From Paenarthrobacter sp. JL.01a (lineage in GTDB: Bacteria; Actinomycetota; Actinomycetes; Actinomycetales; Micrococcaceae), in assembly GCF_025452095.1 (NCBI RefSeq), contig NZ_CP104877.1, positions 2,790,001 to 2,854,000 on the forward strand: a stretch of DNA of 64,000 nucleotides, read 5' to 3'. Made by a program: the position numbers and the translations under genes. Positions 21,024 to 29,038 of the stretch are shown piece by piece (position 1 is the first letter of the stretch; the number at the start of each line of letters is the position of its first letter). Under the pieces are notes generated by a model. The model was given only the letters and a program-made list of their open reading frames with translations, did not search any database and was not told the DNA's origin.

Positions 21024-22488
21024 TCGCCACTCCCATGTCGCGGTTCAAGAGATCTTCTTCGGTTTCCCCGCGGACAATGAGCCTGGCGGCTCCGTCGCGT
21101 ACAGCGACAACGCCAGGCCGGGCCAGGTAGTTGTAGTTGCTGGAGAGGGCCCAGCAGTAGGCGCCGGTACCCGGTACTGCGAGCAAATCACCGGCTGCCA
21201 CGTCCGCGGGCAGATATACATCTCTAACAACTATGTCGCCGCTCTCGCAATGTTTGCCCACTACTCGGGACAGCTGGGGAGCGGCGTCCGAGGCACGCGA
21301 AGCCAAAATTGCCGAATAATCCGCGTCGTACAGCACCGGACGGGCGTTATCGCTCATTCCTCCGTCTACCGACACATAGCGGCGGGGATACGTAACGTTC
21401 TCCTGCCCTTCCGCTTCCCCGGGAGCGTCAACCCGGACAGTCTTGAGGGTGCCGACTTCGTAGAGGGTGAACGTCGTGCTGCCAACGATCGCGCGTCCGG
21501 GCTCGATGGAAATGCGCGGGGCTGTGATGCCCAGTTCGGCGCAGGTGGAACGCACGACGGCGGCCATCGCCTGCGCGACCTCGGCCGGCGGGCGGGGGGT
21601 GTCCACCGGGGTGTAGGCGATACCGTAGCCGCCGCCGAGATCCAGTTCAGGAAGGACGATGGAGTACTTGCTCTGCATGGCAGCCAGGAACCGCAGAAGC
21701 TTCTCCCCCGCCACGGCGAAGCCGTCGGGCTCGAAGATCTGCGAGCCGATGTGGCAGTGCAGGCCCAGGAGTTCGATGCTGGCGTAGGACGTCGCCGCGG
21801 CCACCGCTTCCTCGGCAGCCGACAATCCGGCTTCCTCAGTGGAGTCTTCGGCCATGGAGAGGCCAAACTTCTGGTCCTCGTGGGCCGTGGCGATGAACTC
21901 ATGCGTGTGGGCATGGACACCAGGAGTCAGGCGGAGCATCACCTTGGCAATTTCACTCCTGCCCGAGGCAATCTTGGCGACCCGTTCGAGTTCGTCGAGG
22001 CTGTCCACCACGATCCTGCCGACCTGCATGTCCAAGGCACGATTGATCTCGGCGTCCGACTTGTTGTTTCCGTGCAGGCCCAGGTTGGGCCCGGCAATGC
22101 CGGCTCGGGCTGCCACAGCCAGTTCGCCACCGGAACAGGTATCGAGCCGGAGACCTTCTTCTGCCACCCAGCTGGCCACGGCAGTGCACAGGAACGATTT
22201 GCCGGCGTAGTAAACGTCCACTCCCCCGCAAATGTCCGCGAAGGCAGCATCGAAAGAGTCCTTGAAGTCCCGGGCGCGGGAACGGAAGTCCGACTCGCTC
22301 ATGACGAAGAGCGGCGTGCCGAATCGTTCCTTGAGCTCGCTGACGGCAATGCCGTCAATGGTGAGGACACCGGCGTCGTTCCTTTCCACCCCGGCAGCCC
22401 ACATGGGTGACTGCAGGGCGTTGAGGTCCTCCGGAAGGGCCAACCATTCCGGCGCAAGGGGAGAAACGTGACTGGCTTCTGTGGTCAT
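21016..22488 (-). CDS. lysA: Diaminopimelate decarboxylase
   Basis: A PLP enzyme of alanine-racemase fold type III that decarboxylates meso-diaminopimelate to lysine (490 residues). The PLP lysine lies in GVDVYYAGKSFLCTAVASW. DTCSGGELAVAARAG, HAHTHEFIATAHEDQKFGLS, HIGSQIFEPDGF, DLGGGYGIAYTP and EPGRAIVG are family blocks, and the C-terminal DVYLPADVAAGDLLAVPGTGAY contributes the second active-site half. ATG at 22486-22488 starts 4 nt after the argS stop. An N-terminal extension of about 60 residues precedes the barrel. Confidence 0.95.
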   Translation of the reverse strand: MTTEASHVSPLAPEWLALPEDLNALQSPMWAAGVERNDAGVLTIDGIAVSELKERFGTPLFVMSESDFRSRARDFKDSFDAAFADICGGVDVYYAGKSFLCTAVASWVAEEGLRLDTCSGGELAVAARAGIAGPNLGLHGNNKSDAEINRALDMQVGRIVVDSLDELERVAKIASGRSEIAKVMLRLTPGVHAHTHEFIATAHEDQKFGLSMAEDSTEEAGLSAAEEAVAAATSYASIELLGLHCHIGSQIFEPDGFAVAGEKLLRFLAAMQSKYSIVLPELDLGGGYGIAYTPVDTPRPPAEVAQAMAAVVRSTCAELGITAPRISIEPGRAIVGSTTFTLYEVGTLKTVRVDAPGEAEGQENVTYPRRYVSVDGGMSDNARPVLYDADYSAILASRASDAAPQLSRVVGKHCESGDIVVRDVYLPADVAAGDLLAVPGTGAYCWALSSNYNYLARPGVVAVRDGAARLIVRGETEEDLLNRDMGVANV

Positions 22489-22492
22489 TTCC

Positions 22493-24142
22493 CTACATCC
22501 GTTCCGGCGCCGAAACGCCGAGCAGTTCGAGTCCGTTGGCAAGTACCTGGCTGGTGGCATCGTTCAGCCACAAACGTGTCCGGTTGACGTCCTGGACCGG
22601 CTCGTCGCCCTGGGGCGAGACGCGGCAAGCGTCATACCAGCGGTGGTAGGCCCCGGCGATGACCTCAAGGTGGCGCGCCACGCGGTGCGGCTCACGCAGT
22701 TCGGCAGCCTTGGCCACGATGGACGGGTAGCTGCCCAAGTAGGAGAGCAGCTCATTTTCGGTGGCGTGGTCCAGGAGTGCGGCGTCGAAGACCGAGCGGT
22801 CCACGCCTGCCTCGGCTGCGTTGCGGGCCGTGCCGCGGGACCTGGCGTGCGCGTACTGCACGTAGAACACCGGGTTCTCGTTGCTGTTCTTCTTGAGCAG
22901 TTCAGGATCCAGCGTCAGCGGCGAGTCCGCGGGGAAGCGGGCCAGGGAGTAGCGGACCGCATCCTTGCCGAGCCAGGAAATGAGGTCCTTCAGCTCGATG
23001 ATATTGCCGGCGCGCTTGGACAGCTTGGCACCGTTGACGGAGACAAGCTGGCCAATGAGGACCTCGATATTGACCTCCGGGTCATCGCCGGCACACGCGG
23101 CGATGGCCTTGAGGCGGTTGATGTACCCGTGGTGGTCGGCACCGAGGAGATAGATCTTCTCGGTAAACCCGCGGTCCTTTTTGGACAGGTAGTATGCAGC
23201 ATCTGCGGCGAAGTAGGTGGGTTCACCGTTGGCACGGATCATGACACGGTCTTTGTCGTCGCCGAAGTCGGTGGTGCGCAGCCAAACCGCGCCGCCGTCG
23301 TCGAAGACGTGTCCCTGCTCGCGAAGGCGCGCGACAGCGGATTCGATCGCACCGGCGTCGTGAAGTTCCTTCTCCGAGAAGAAGACGTCGAACTCCACGC
23401 CGAAGTCGGCCAGGGTGGCTTTGATGTCTGCCATCTGGGCCTCGTAGGCGGCAGCGCGGATGACCGGAAGGGCAGCCTCGTCAGTGAGTTCGCGGATGTC
23501 CGGGTGGGCCTTCAGGACCTCGTCACCAAGTTCGCGGATGTATTCGCCGGGGTAGCCGCCCTCCGGAACGCCCCTGCCGTGGAGGCGGGAGAGCACGGAG
23601 TTTGCGAAGACGTTCATCTGCGAGCCGGCGTCGTTGATGTAGTACTCGGCAGTGACGTCCGCGCCGGAGGCACGCAGGACGCGGGCGATGGCATCGCCAA
23701 GTGCTGCCCAGCGGGTGTGGCCGATGTGCAGGGGTCCGGTGGGGTTTGCCGAAACGAATTCCATGTTGACCACGCGGCCTGCGAGCGCCTGGTTGGTGCC
23801 ATACGCCGCTCCGGCCTCGACGATTGTCTTGGCCAGCGTTCCTGCGGTAGCTGCGTCCACGGTGATGTTGAGGAAGCCCGGTCCCGCGATTTCGACGCCG
23901 GTTACCCCGGGGATGCCCCGAAGATGCGTGCTCAGGATGCCGGCGAATTCACGCGGATTCATCCCGGCCTGCTTGGACAGCTGGAGGGCAATGTTGGTGG
24001 CCCAATCCCCATGGTCCCGGTTCTTGGGTCGCTCCACGCGCACGGCGTCGGGCACAGCAGATTCCGTCAAGGCGATTTCGCCAGTGGAGACAGCGTCCTT
24101 AAGGCAGGCGGATATGGCAGCAGAGAGTTCTTCGGGAGTCAC
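22493..24142 (-). CDS. argS: Arginyl-tRNA synthetase
   Basis: A class I aminoacyl-tRNA synthetase (549 residues). The HIGH motif is in TGPLHIGHTRWAALGDAIA. The KMSKS equivalent is degenerate (GAKLSKRAGNIIELKDL), as in other actinobacterial ArgS. The N-terminal Arg-specific domain recognises the tRNA D-loop, and a DALR anticodon-binding domain begins around AHARSRGTARNAAEAG. It is the first gene of the argS-lysA-hom-thrC-thrB run. The 247-nt divergent region to the flavoprotein operon (24143-24389) must hold promoters for both directions; I see no clear attenuator. Confidence 0.96.
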   Translation of the reverse strand: MTPEELSAAISACLKDAVSTGEIALTESAVPDAVRVERPKNRDHGDWATNIALQLSKQAGMNPREFAGILSTHLRGIPGVTGVEIAGPGFLNITVDAATAGTLAKTIVEAGAAYGTNQALAGRVVNMEFVSANPTGPLHIGHTRWAALGDAIARVLRASGADVTAEYYINDAGSQMNVFANSVLSRLHGRGVPEGGYPGEYIRELGDEVLKAHPDIRELTDEAALPVIRAAAYEAQMADIKATLADFGVEFDVFFSEKELHDAGAIESAVARLREQGHVFDDGGAVWLRTTDFGDDKDRVMIRANGEPTYFAADAAYYLSKKDRGFTEKIYLLGADHHGYINRLKAIAACAGDDPEVNIEVLIGQLVSVNGAKLSKRAGNIIELKDLISWLGKDAVRYSLARFPADSPLTLDPELLKKNSNENPVFYVQYAHARSRGTARNAAEAGVDRSVFDAALLDHATENELLSYLGSYPSIVAKAAELREPHRVARHLEVIAGAYHRWYDACRVSPQGDEPVQDVNRTRLWLNDATSQVLANGLELLGVSAPERM

Positions 24143-24389
24143 GGATCTAGCCTACCGGTGGCCCGCAAAGACGCGGAATTCGAGGACCCGTATGTGGATA
24201 ATTTGACCACAGCAGTTGCACAGCAATGGCTGGCTGCCGGCACAGACTGAACCATTACGCTGATTTCAACGTTGTGAAGAACATGGGCACTGGCCGGATC
24301 CCTGATCAAGGGGTCATCCATGTCCCTGATCCACGAGCCCCAGACCACCTACTTCCAGTTGAACTTGTCCAGTTGAAACGAGCAGAACC

Positions 24390-24896
24390 ATGACTACGCC
24401 ACTTCGCAAGAGCATCTTCGTCGGCATCGCCGGCCTCTCCATCGCCGGAACCGCGGCAGGATGCGCGCCCAGTGCCCAGGCGCCCAACACCCAGGCACCT
24501 GCCACGCAGGCCCCCGCTACCCAGGAAGGCGGCCAGGCATCAACCAGCAGCCCGTCGTCCTCGACTCAGTCCTCTGCCCCCATCGCCTCCGCTGGATCCA
24601 GCACTTACAAGGACGGTACCTACAGTGCTGACGGAACCTACACCTCCCCCAATGGGCAGGAGACGGTGGGCGTTGAACTGACGCTGGCCGCCGACAAGGT
24701 CTCTGCGGTGAACATCACAGTGCATCCTTCCAACCCCAACACCAAGAAGTTCCAAGGCGAGTTTGCCAGTGGCATCGCGTCACAGATTGTCGGGAAGAAC
24801 GTGGACGAGCTCAACGTCTCCAAAGTGGCCGGTTCCTCCCTGACATCGGGAGGGTTCAACGACGCCCTCCAGCAGATCAAATCCCAGGCGAAGTAG
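24390..24896 (+). CDS. FMN-binding-domain lipoprotein (probable covalent flavin carrier)
   Basis: A 168-residue exported protein. Signal peptide residues 1-24 end at a lipobox-like GTAAGC with Cys25 as lipid anchor; residues 26-70 are a Ser/Thr/Pro/Gln-rich linker. The C-terminal ~95 residues (YKDGTYSADGTY, VGVELTLAADKVSAVNITVHP, KVAGSSLTSGGFNDALQQI) match the FMN-binding fold found in RnfG/NqrC and related carriers. In those proteins a Ser/Thr-Gly-Ala-Thr motif holds covalent FMN; here the aligned residues are AGSS (147-150), with Ser150 at the attachment position. It is followed after 5 nt by apbE, the enzyme that attaches FMN. Confidence 0.82.
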   Translation: MTTPLRKSIFVGIAGLSIAGTAAGCAPSAQAPNTQAPATQAPATQEGGQASTSSPSSSTQSSAPIASAGSSTYKDGTYSADGTYTSPNGQETVGVELTLAADKVSAVNITVHPSNPNTKKFQGEFASGIASQIVGKNVDELNVSKVAGSSLTSGGFNDALQQIKSQAK

Positions 24897-24901
24897 ACAT
24901 C

Positions 24902-25774
24902 ATGGCCCACCCGGGCTGGAGCAGCTTCAGCTTCGAGGGGATCGGCACGAGGTGGGAAATTTCGACCCCTGAACCGCTCGCTCCCGCACTCACGAAAAAG
25001 GTGCTCGATACCGTCGAGGCCTATGACCGGACGTGGTCGCGGTTCAGGTCCGATTCCTTGGTGTCGGGCCTCTCCCGCAGCCCCGGCAGCATCACGCTCC
25101 CGGAGCACGCGGCCGGACTCCAGGAGCTGTATTCGGTCCTGTACCGCCTGAGCCAGGGGGCAATGACCCCGCTCATCGGCAGCAGCCTCGAAAGGCTGGG
25201 CTACGACGCCGCTTACTCCCTCAGCCCTTCGGGAGTGCCCCAAGCACCTGCCCGTTGGGAGGATGTCCTTGAATGGACCGGCACGGCGATGACTGCGAAG
25301 GAACCCCTGGTGCTGGATATCGGAGCGGCCGGGAAGGGCCAGCTGGTGGACCTTTTGGGTGGATTGCTCCATGAGGCAGGACACAGTGACTTCCTGGTGG
25401 ATGGCAGCGGAGACATGCTGCACTCGGGGAGCCATCCTGTGACGGTGGCCTTGGAACATCCCTACGATCCCAAACAGGCCATTGGGACTGTGGAGTTGGA
25501 TAACGCGGCCTTGTGCGCCTCGGCGTCCAACCGCCGGGTATGGGATGACGGCCTCCACCACGTCCTGGATGGGACCACCGGCAAGCCCACCCACACCACG
25601 GTGGCAACCTGGACCATGGCCGCCGGCGCGCTGGAGGCCGACGGCCTGGCCACGGCCTTGTTCATAATGGAACCTGCGTTGCTTGAGCAGGAGTTCGAAT
25701 TCTCGTGGCTCCGCGTCTCCTCTGCGGGTGCTGCCACGTATTCGGGCGGCTTTGAGGGGAGACTGTTCACATGA
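24902..25774 (+). CDS. apbE: FAD:protein FMN transferase (ApbE family)
   Basis: Transfers FMN from FAD through a phosphoester bond to a Ser/Thr of the target protein. The 290-residue protein has family features SFEGIGTRWEIST, VEAYDRTWSRFRSDSLVSGLS, LVLDIGAAGKGQLVDLL (the D-x-GAxxKG substrate/metal motif), FLVDGSGDMLHSG, CASASNRRVWDDGLHHVLDGTTGKPT and the late metal aspartate in ALEADGLATALFI. It has no signal peptide or lipobox, so it either acts before export or at the inner face, unlike many lipoprotein ApbEs. It overlaps the next gene by ATGA and follows the lipoprotein by 5 nt. Confidence 0.9.
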   Translation: MAHPGWSSFSFEGIGTRWEISTPEPLAPALTKKVLDTVEAYDRTWSRFRSDSLVSGLSRSPGSITLPEHAAGLQELYSVLYRLSQGAMTPLIGSSLERLGYDAAYSLSPSGVPQAPARWEDVLEWTGTAMTAKEPLVLDIGAAGKGQLVDLLGGLLHEAGHSDFLVDGSGDMLHSGSHPVTVALEHPYDPKQAIGTVELDNAALCASASNRRVWDDGLHHVLDGTTGKPTHTTVATWTMAAGALEADGLATALFIMEPALLEQEFEFSWLRVSSAGAATYSGGFEGRLFT

Positions 25775-27273
25775 TTGCCGCGAAGTCCCGTATCGACACC
25801 TGGCTGGGCCGCTTCACCATGTACCGCCTGATCCTGTGGGTCCTGGGTGTGCTGGTGGTGTACAGCATGGTCCTCAACGTCCTGGGCTGGTTGACGTTCG
25901 GCCTGCCCGAGATGCTGGTGCATCTGGTCCTCTGCCTAGGCGTCACCTATGGGTCGAACCGTTTGCTCGCCGCCATCTTCAAGGTGAAGCCGCACACCGA
26001 ATCCTCGCTCATCACGGCACTCCTGCTGTATTTCCTGTTTTGGCCGGCCTTCGGGCTTACGGACATGGCCGGCGTGGCGCTGGCTTGCATTCTTGCGAGC
26101 GCCTCCAAATACGCGCTGGCCTTCCGTGGCAGACATATTTTCAATCCGGCAGCCGCAGGGGCATTCATCACAGGTTTGACCGGGCTGAACATCGCCACCT
26201 GGTGGGCTGCGACTCCAGCGATGCTGTGGTTGCTCGTCCCGGGAGTGTTGCTGGTCCTCTACCGCACCCGCAAGTTGCTGATGGCCACCGTTTTCCTCGT
26301 GGTCGCAACCAGCATCATAACCCTGGAGCTGCTGAGCCGGAGCATGACCCTGGGGCAGGCTTTGTGGCAGACCTTGGCCCAGCGTCCCCTGTTGTTCTTT
26401 GTCGGATTCATGTTGTCTGAGCCGCTTACGCTTCCTCCCCGCCGTTGGCAGCAACTGGCGCTTGCCGCCGTCGTTGGTTTTGTTTTCGCGGTCCCGTACA
26501 ACTTCGGCTTCGTGGCGAACTCCCCCGAACTGGCGCTGCTGCTGGGCAATCTCATCGCTTTCTTCCTGGGCCAGCGGGGCGGCGTGGAGCTGACTTTCAA
26601 GGGTTCGCGGGCCTTGACGCCGGCGAGCACCGAATTCAGTTTCGAGCCTGCCCGTCCCGTTCGGTTTGCCGCAGGCCAGTTCATGGAATTGAACCTGCCC
26701 CACACGGGGTCCGATGGAAAGGGCCGCCGCCGGACATTCAGCATCACCAGCCCGCCGGGGGCAGCCGAGGTGACTTTTGGTGTGGGCACGGCCGAGCCGT
26801 TGTCCACGGCCAAGAAGGCATTGCTTGCCCTTCGGCCGGGAGATACCGTTTCCGCCACCGCCGTGGGCGGTGATTTCGTTTTGCCGCACGACGCCGGCAA
26901 GCCGGTTTTGTTGATAGCCGCGGGCATCGGCATCACGCCGTTCCTGTCGCAGCTGGCAGCCGACGGCAGCTCACGCGACACCGTGGTGTTGTACCTGGCG
27001 AAAAGCCGTGACGACATGGCGTGGCTGGACCAGCTTGAGGCCTCCGGCGCAGCAGTGATCGCCCGGCTTGCCGATGGCTCCACTCCCCCGGACTTCATGC
27101 TCGACGCCGGCACCTCAAGGATCGATGCCGCGCGCCTTAAGCAACTGGTTCCGGACATCGCCGACAGGGAGGTGTTCGTCTCCGGTTCGCCGGCGAGTGT
27201 TGATTCCCTGCGGGCCGCTGCGCGGGGCGCGGGCGCCCGGCGGGTCCACGTGGACTCCTTCGCAGGCTACTGA
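25771..27273 (+). CDS. RnfD/NqrB-type membrane domain fused to a ferredoxin-NADP reductase-like domain
   Basis: A 500-residue membrane oxidoreductase. Residues ~15-270 contain about nine transmembrane helices with the RnfD/NqrB hallmark FRGRHIFNPAAAGAFITGL. Residues ~270-500 are an FNR-type module: FAAGQFMELNLPH, the FAD-binding RRTFSITSPPG, VGGDFVLPH and the NAD(P)-binding LLIAAGIGITPFLSQL, ending with an FVSGSPASVDSLRAAA motif. I see no SGAT-like flavinylation site in the membrane part. Expected role: pass electrons from cytosolic NAD(P)H across the membrane to the FMN lipoprotein outside. The three genes form one operon. The terminal acceptor is unknown. Confidence 0.82.
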   Translation: MIAAKSRIDTWLGRFTMYRLILWVLGVLVVYSMVLNVLGWLTFGLPEMLVHLVLCLGVTYGSNRLLAAIFKVKPHTESSLITALLLYFLFWPAFGLTDMAGVALACILASASKYALAFRGRHIFNPAAAGAFITGLTGLNIATWWAATPAMLWLLVPGVLLVLYRTRKLLMATVFLVVATSIITLELLSRSMTLGQALWQTLAQRPLLFFVGFMLSEPLTLPPRRWQQLALAAVVGFVFAVPYNFGFVANSPELALLLGNLIAFFLGQRGGVELTFKGSRALTPASTEFSFEPARPVRFAAGQFMELNLPHTGSDGKGRRRTFSITSPPGAAEVTFGVGTAEPLSTAKKALLALRPGDTVSATAVGGDFVLPHDAGKPVLLIAAGIGITPFLSQLAADGSSRDTVVLYLAKSRDDMAWLDQLEASGAAVIARLADGSTPPDFMLDAGTSRIDAARLKQLVPDIADREVFVSGSPASVDSLRAAARGAGARRVHVDSFAGY

Positions 27274-27369
27274 GGCATTCGCACGGTCCTGAAGCAGCCG
27301 TTTTCCTTTGCGGCGTCACGGCTGCTAAGCTCTAGGACGTCCCACCGGCAACGGAGGGATACCCTGGAT

Positions 27370-27442
27370 GCCCTCGTAGCTCAGGGGATAGAGCGTCTGC
27401 CTCCGGAGCAGAAGGCCGTAGGTTCGAATCCTATCGAGGGCA
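27370..27442 (+). tRNA. tRNA-Arg, anticodon CCG
   Basis: A complete 73-nt cloverleaf. The acceptor stem 27370-27376 pairs with 27435-27441, with discriminator A27442. The D arm is GCTCAGGGGATAGAGC, the anticodon stem TCTGC/GCAGA encloses loop CTCCGGA (anticodon CCG), and the T arm is CTAGG-type GTAGG/CCTAT around TTCGAAT. CCA is not encoded. It stands alone between the flavoprotein operon and the protease gene. Confidence 0.97.
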
Positions 27443-27447
27443 CAACG

Positions 27448-27479
27448 AAAACCCCGCCAGTGCAGCTGGCGGGGTTTTT
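27448..27479 (+). terminator. Rho-independent terminator after tRNA-Arg
   Basis: Stem AAAACCCCGCCAG (27448-27460) pairs with CTGGCGGGGTTTT (27466-27478) around a TGCAG loop, followed by TTCTTTT. It starts 5 nt after the tRNA. Confidence 0.92.
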
Positions 27480-27595
27480 CTTTTGCCGGCTACTGACTAT
27501 CACTTACGGGCTTGCCGGGACGACGCCGCGAAATTGTCGGCCCTGGCTCCTAGGCTGATTGCAGTTGGTCTTTCCGATAGCAAAAGGGGTTTGCC

Positions 27596-28639
27596 GTGAT
27601 GTGTTCCATCGTCCCGCCGTACATGCTTCGCAGGATTGCCGCCCAGGACGAACCCCGGCTCCGCGCTGTCGCGCGTGCTGCCAAGGAGTCCCTCCTGCAG
27701 ATCAAGGGCCTGCAGGCGATCAGAACGGCCACCCTCCCCGCAGCGCCGCCGAGTGCCCGCCAGGCCAAGCCCGGGCCTCCCAAACGGACCATTTACGACG
27801 CCGGGTCGTTGGAGGATCTTCCGGGGCACCTTGTTCGCAAGGAGGGCGCGGCACCGGTGGGTGATGCCGCCGCCGATGAAGCCTATGACGGCCTCGGCGG
27901 TACGCACCGCTTGTATGGCGAAGTTTTCGGGCGCGATTCAATTGACGACGCCGGGCTGCCGCTGGATGCGACCGTTCACTACGGAAAGCTCTACGACAAC
28001 GCCTTTTGGAACGGCGGCCAGATGGTCTTCGGGGACGGCGACGGACAGATCTTCCAGCGGTTCACCAAATCCATCAGCGTCATCGGGCACGAGCTGGCCC
28101 ACGGTGTCACGCAGTACACAGCCAACCTGGCCTACCGCAACCAGGCCGGAGCGCTGAATGAATCGATGTCGGACGTGTTTGGTGTGCTGGTGGAGCAGTA
28201 CACCAAACAGCAGACCGCGGAGCAGGCCAGCTGGTTGATCGGGCAAGGCTTGTTCACTGACCAGGTGCAGGGTGAAGCACTGCGGTCCATGAAAGCTCCG
28301 GGCACTGCCTACGATGACGACGTCCTGGGCAAGGATCCGCAGCCGGATTCCATGGACACCTATGTCCGGACCAGCGCGGACAACGGCGGCGTCCACATCA
28401 ACTCCGGCATTCCCAACAGGGCTTTCTATGTGGTGGCTGCTGAGCTCGGGGGCCACGCGTGGGAGGCTCCCGGCCAGATCTGGTACGGGACCCTGACCAG
28501 TGGAGCGCTCCCCGCCACGTGCACTTTCGGCAAATTCGCCAGGACCACGCTGGCAACGGCCGAGGAACTGTTCGGGAGCGGTTCACGGGAGCATGACGCC
28601 GTCCGGAAGGCGTGGGACACTGTGAAGGTCAAGGTTTAG
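27596..28639 (+). CDS. M4-family (protealysin-like) zinc metalloprotease
   Basis: A 347-residue thermolysin-fold protease without a recognisable signal peptide, as in protealysin-type M4 enzymes. A short N-terminal region (MCSIVPPYMLRRIA) matches the protealysin precursor motif PPYxL. The zinc site is SVIGHELAHGVTQYTA (HExxH) with the third ligand in AGALNESMSDVFGVL (Glu of NExxSD). The catalytic histidine is in NGGVHINSGIPNRAFY. GTG 27596 follows AAGGGG with ~6-nt spacing; ATG at 27599 is the alternative. The next gene encodes an emfourin-like inhibitor. Confidence 0.9.
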   Translation: MMCSIVPPYMLRRIAAQDEPRLRAVARAAKESLLQIKGLQAIRTATLPAAPPSARQAKPGPPKRTIYDAGSLEDLPGHLVRKEGAAPVGDAAADEAYDGLGGTHRLYGEVFGRDSIDDAGLPLDATVHYGKLYDNAFWNGGQMVFGDGDGQIFQRFTKSISVIGHELAHGVTQYTANLAYRNQAGALNESMSDVFGVLVEQYTKQQTAEQASWLIGQGLFTDQVQGEALRSMKAPGTAYDDDVLGKDPQPDSMDTYVRTSADNGGVHINSGIPNRAFYVVAAELGGHAWEAPGQIWYGTLTSGALPATCTFGKFARTTLATAEELFGSGSREHDAVRKAWDTVKVKV

Positions 28640-28711
28640 TCGCGCGCCCGGACCTGTAGCCGGTCCGCCTGCGCGCTGGCACAGCAGGGGTAGGACGAGA
28701 AGCAGCGGCTC

Positions 28712-29014
28712 ATGAAAATCACGGTCCAACGCAGTGGGGGTGTCGCCGCGATGACGCGTGTTTGGAGCGTGGACGCGGTGTCCCCCGATGACAAGGAGCG
28801 GTGGCTTCCTATTGTCGAGGCCTGCCCCTGGGACGAAGCCAAGAGCCAGGCCCGGGCAGTCAATGAGCCGGACCGGTTCATGTACTCCATCAGGGCCGGG
28901 CAGCGCCGGGCCACGCTTCCGGACCGTGCTGTCACCGGACCGTGGCAGGAATTGATCGAATGCGCCAAGGCCGAGGGGTCCGAGTCCAGGGGCACCCTCG
29001 GCCGACGACGCTAA
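28712..29014 (+). CDS. Emfourin-like inhibitor of the M4 protease
   Basis: A 100-residue cytosolic protein starting MKITVQRSGGVAAM, with DRFMYSIRAGQRRATLPDR and a C-terminal PWQELIECAKAEG helix. Its size, its N-terminus and its location 72 nt downstream of an M4 protease fit the emfourin (protealysin inhibitor) family, small proteins that block M4 enzymes at the active site. A basic tail (GTLGRRR) ends the protein. I recognise the family from pattern and context, not from an alignment. Confidence 0.75.
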   Translation: MKITVQRSGGVAAMTRVWSVDAVSPDDKERWLPIVEACPWDEAKSQARAVNEPDRFMYSIRAGQRRATLPDRAVTGPWQELIECAKAEGSESRGTLGRRR

Positions 29015-29038
29015 GCCGGAGCCCCGAGCAGGCCAGCC

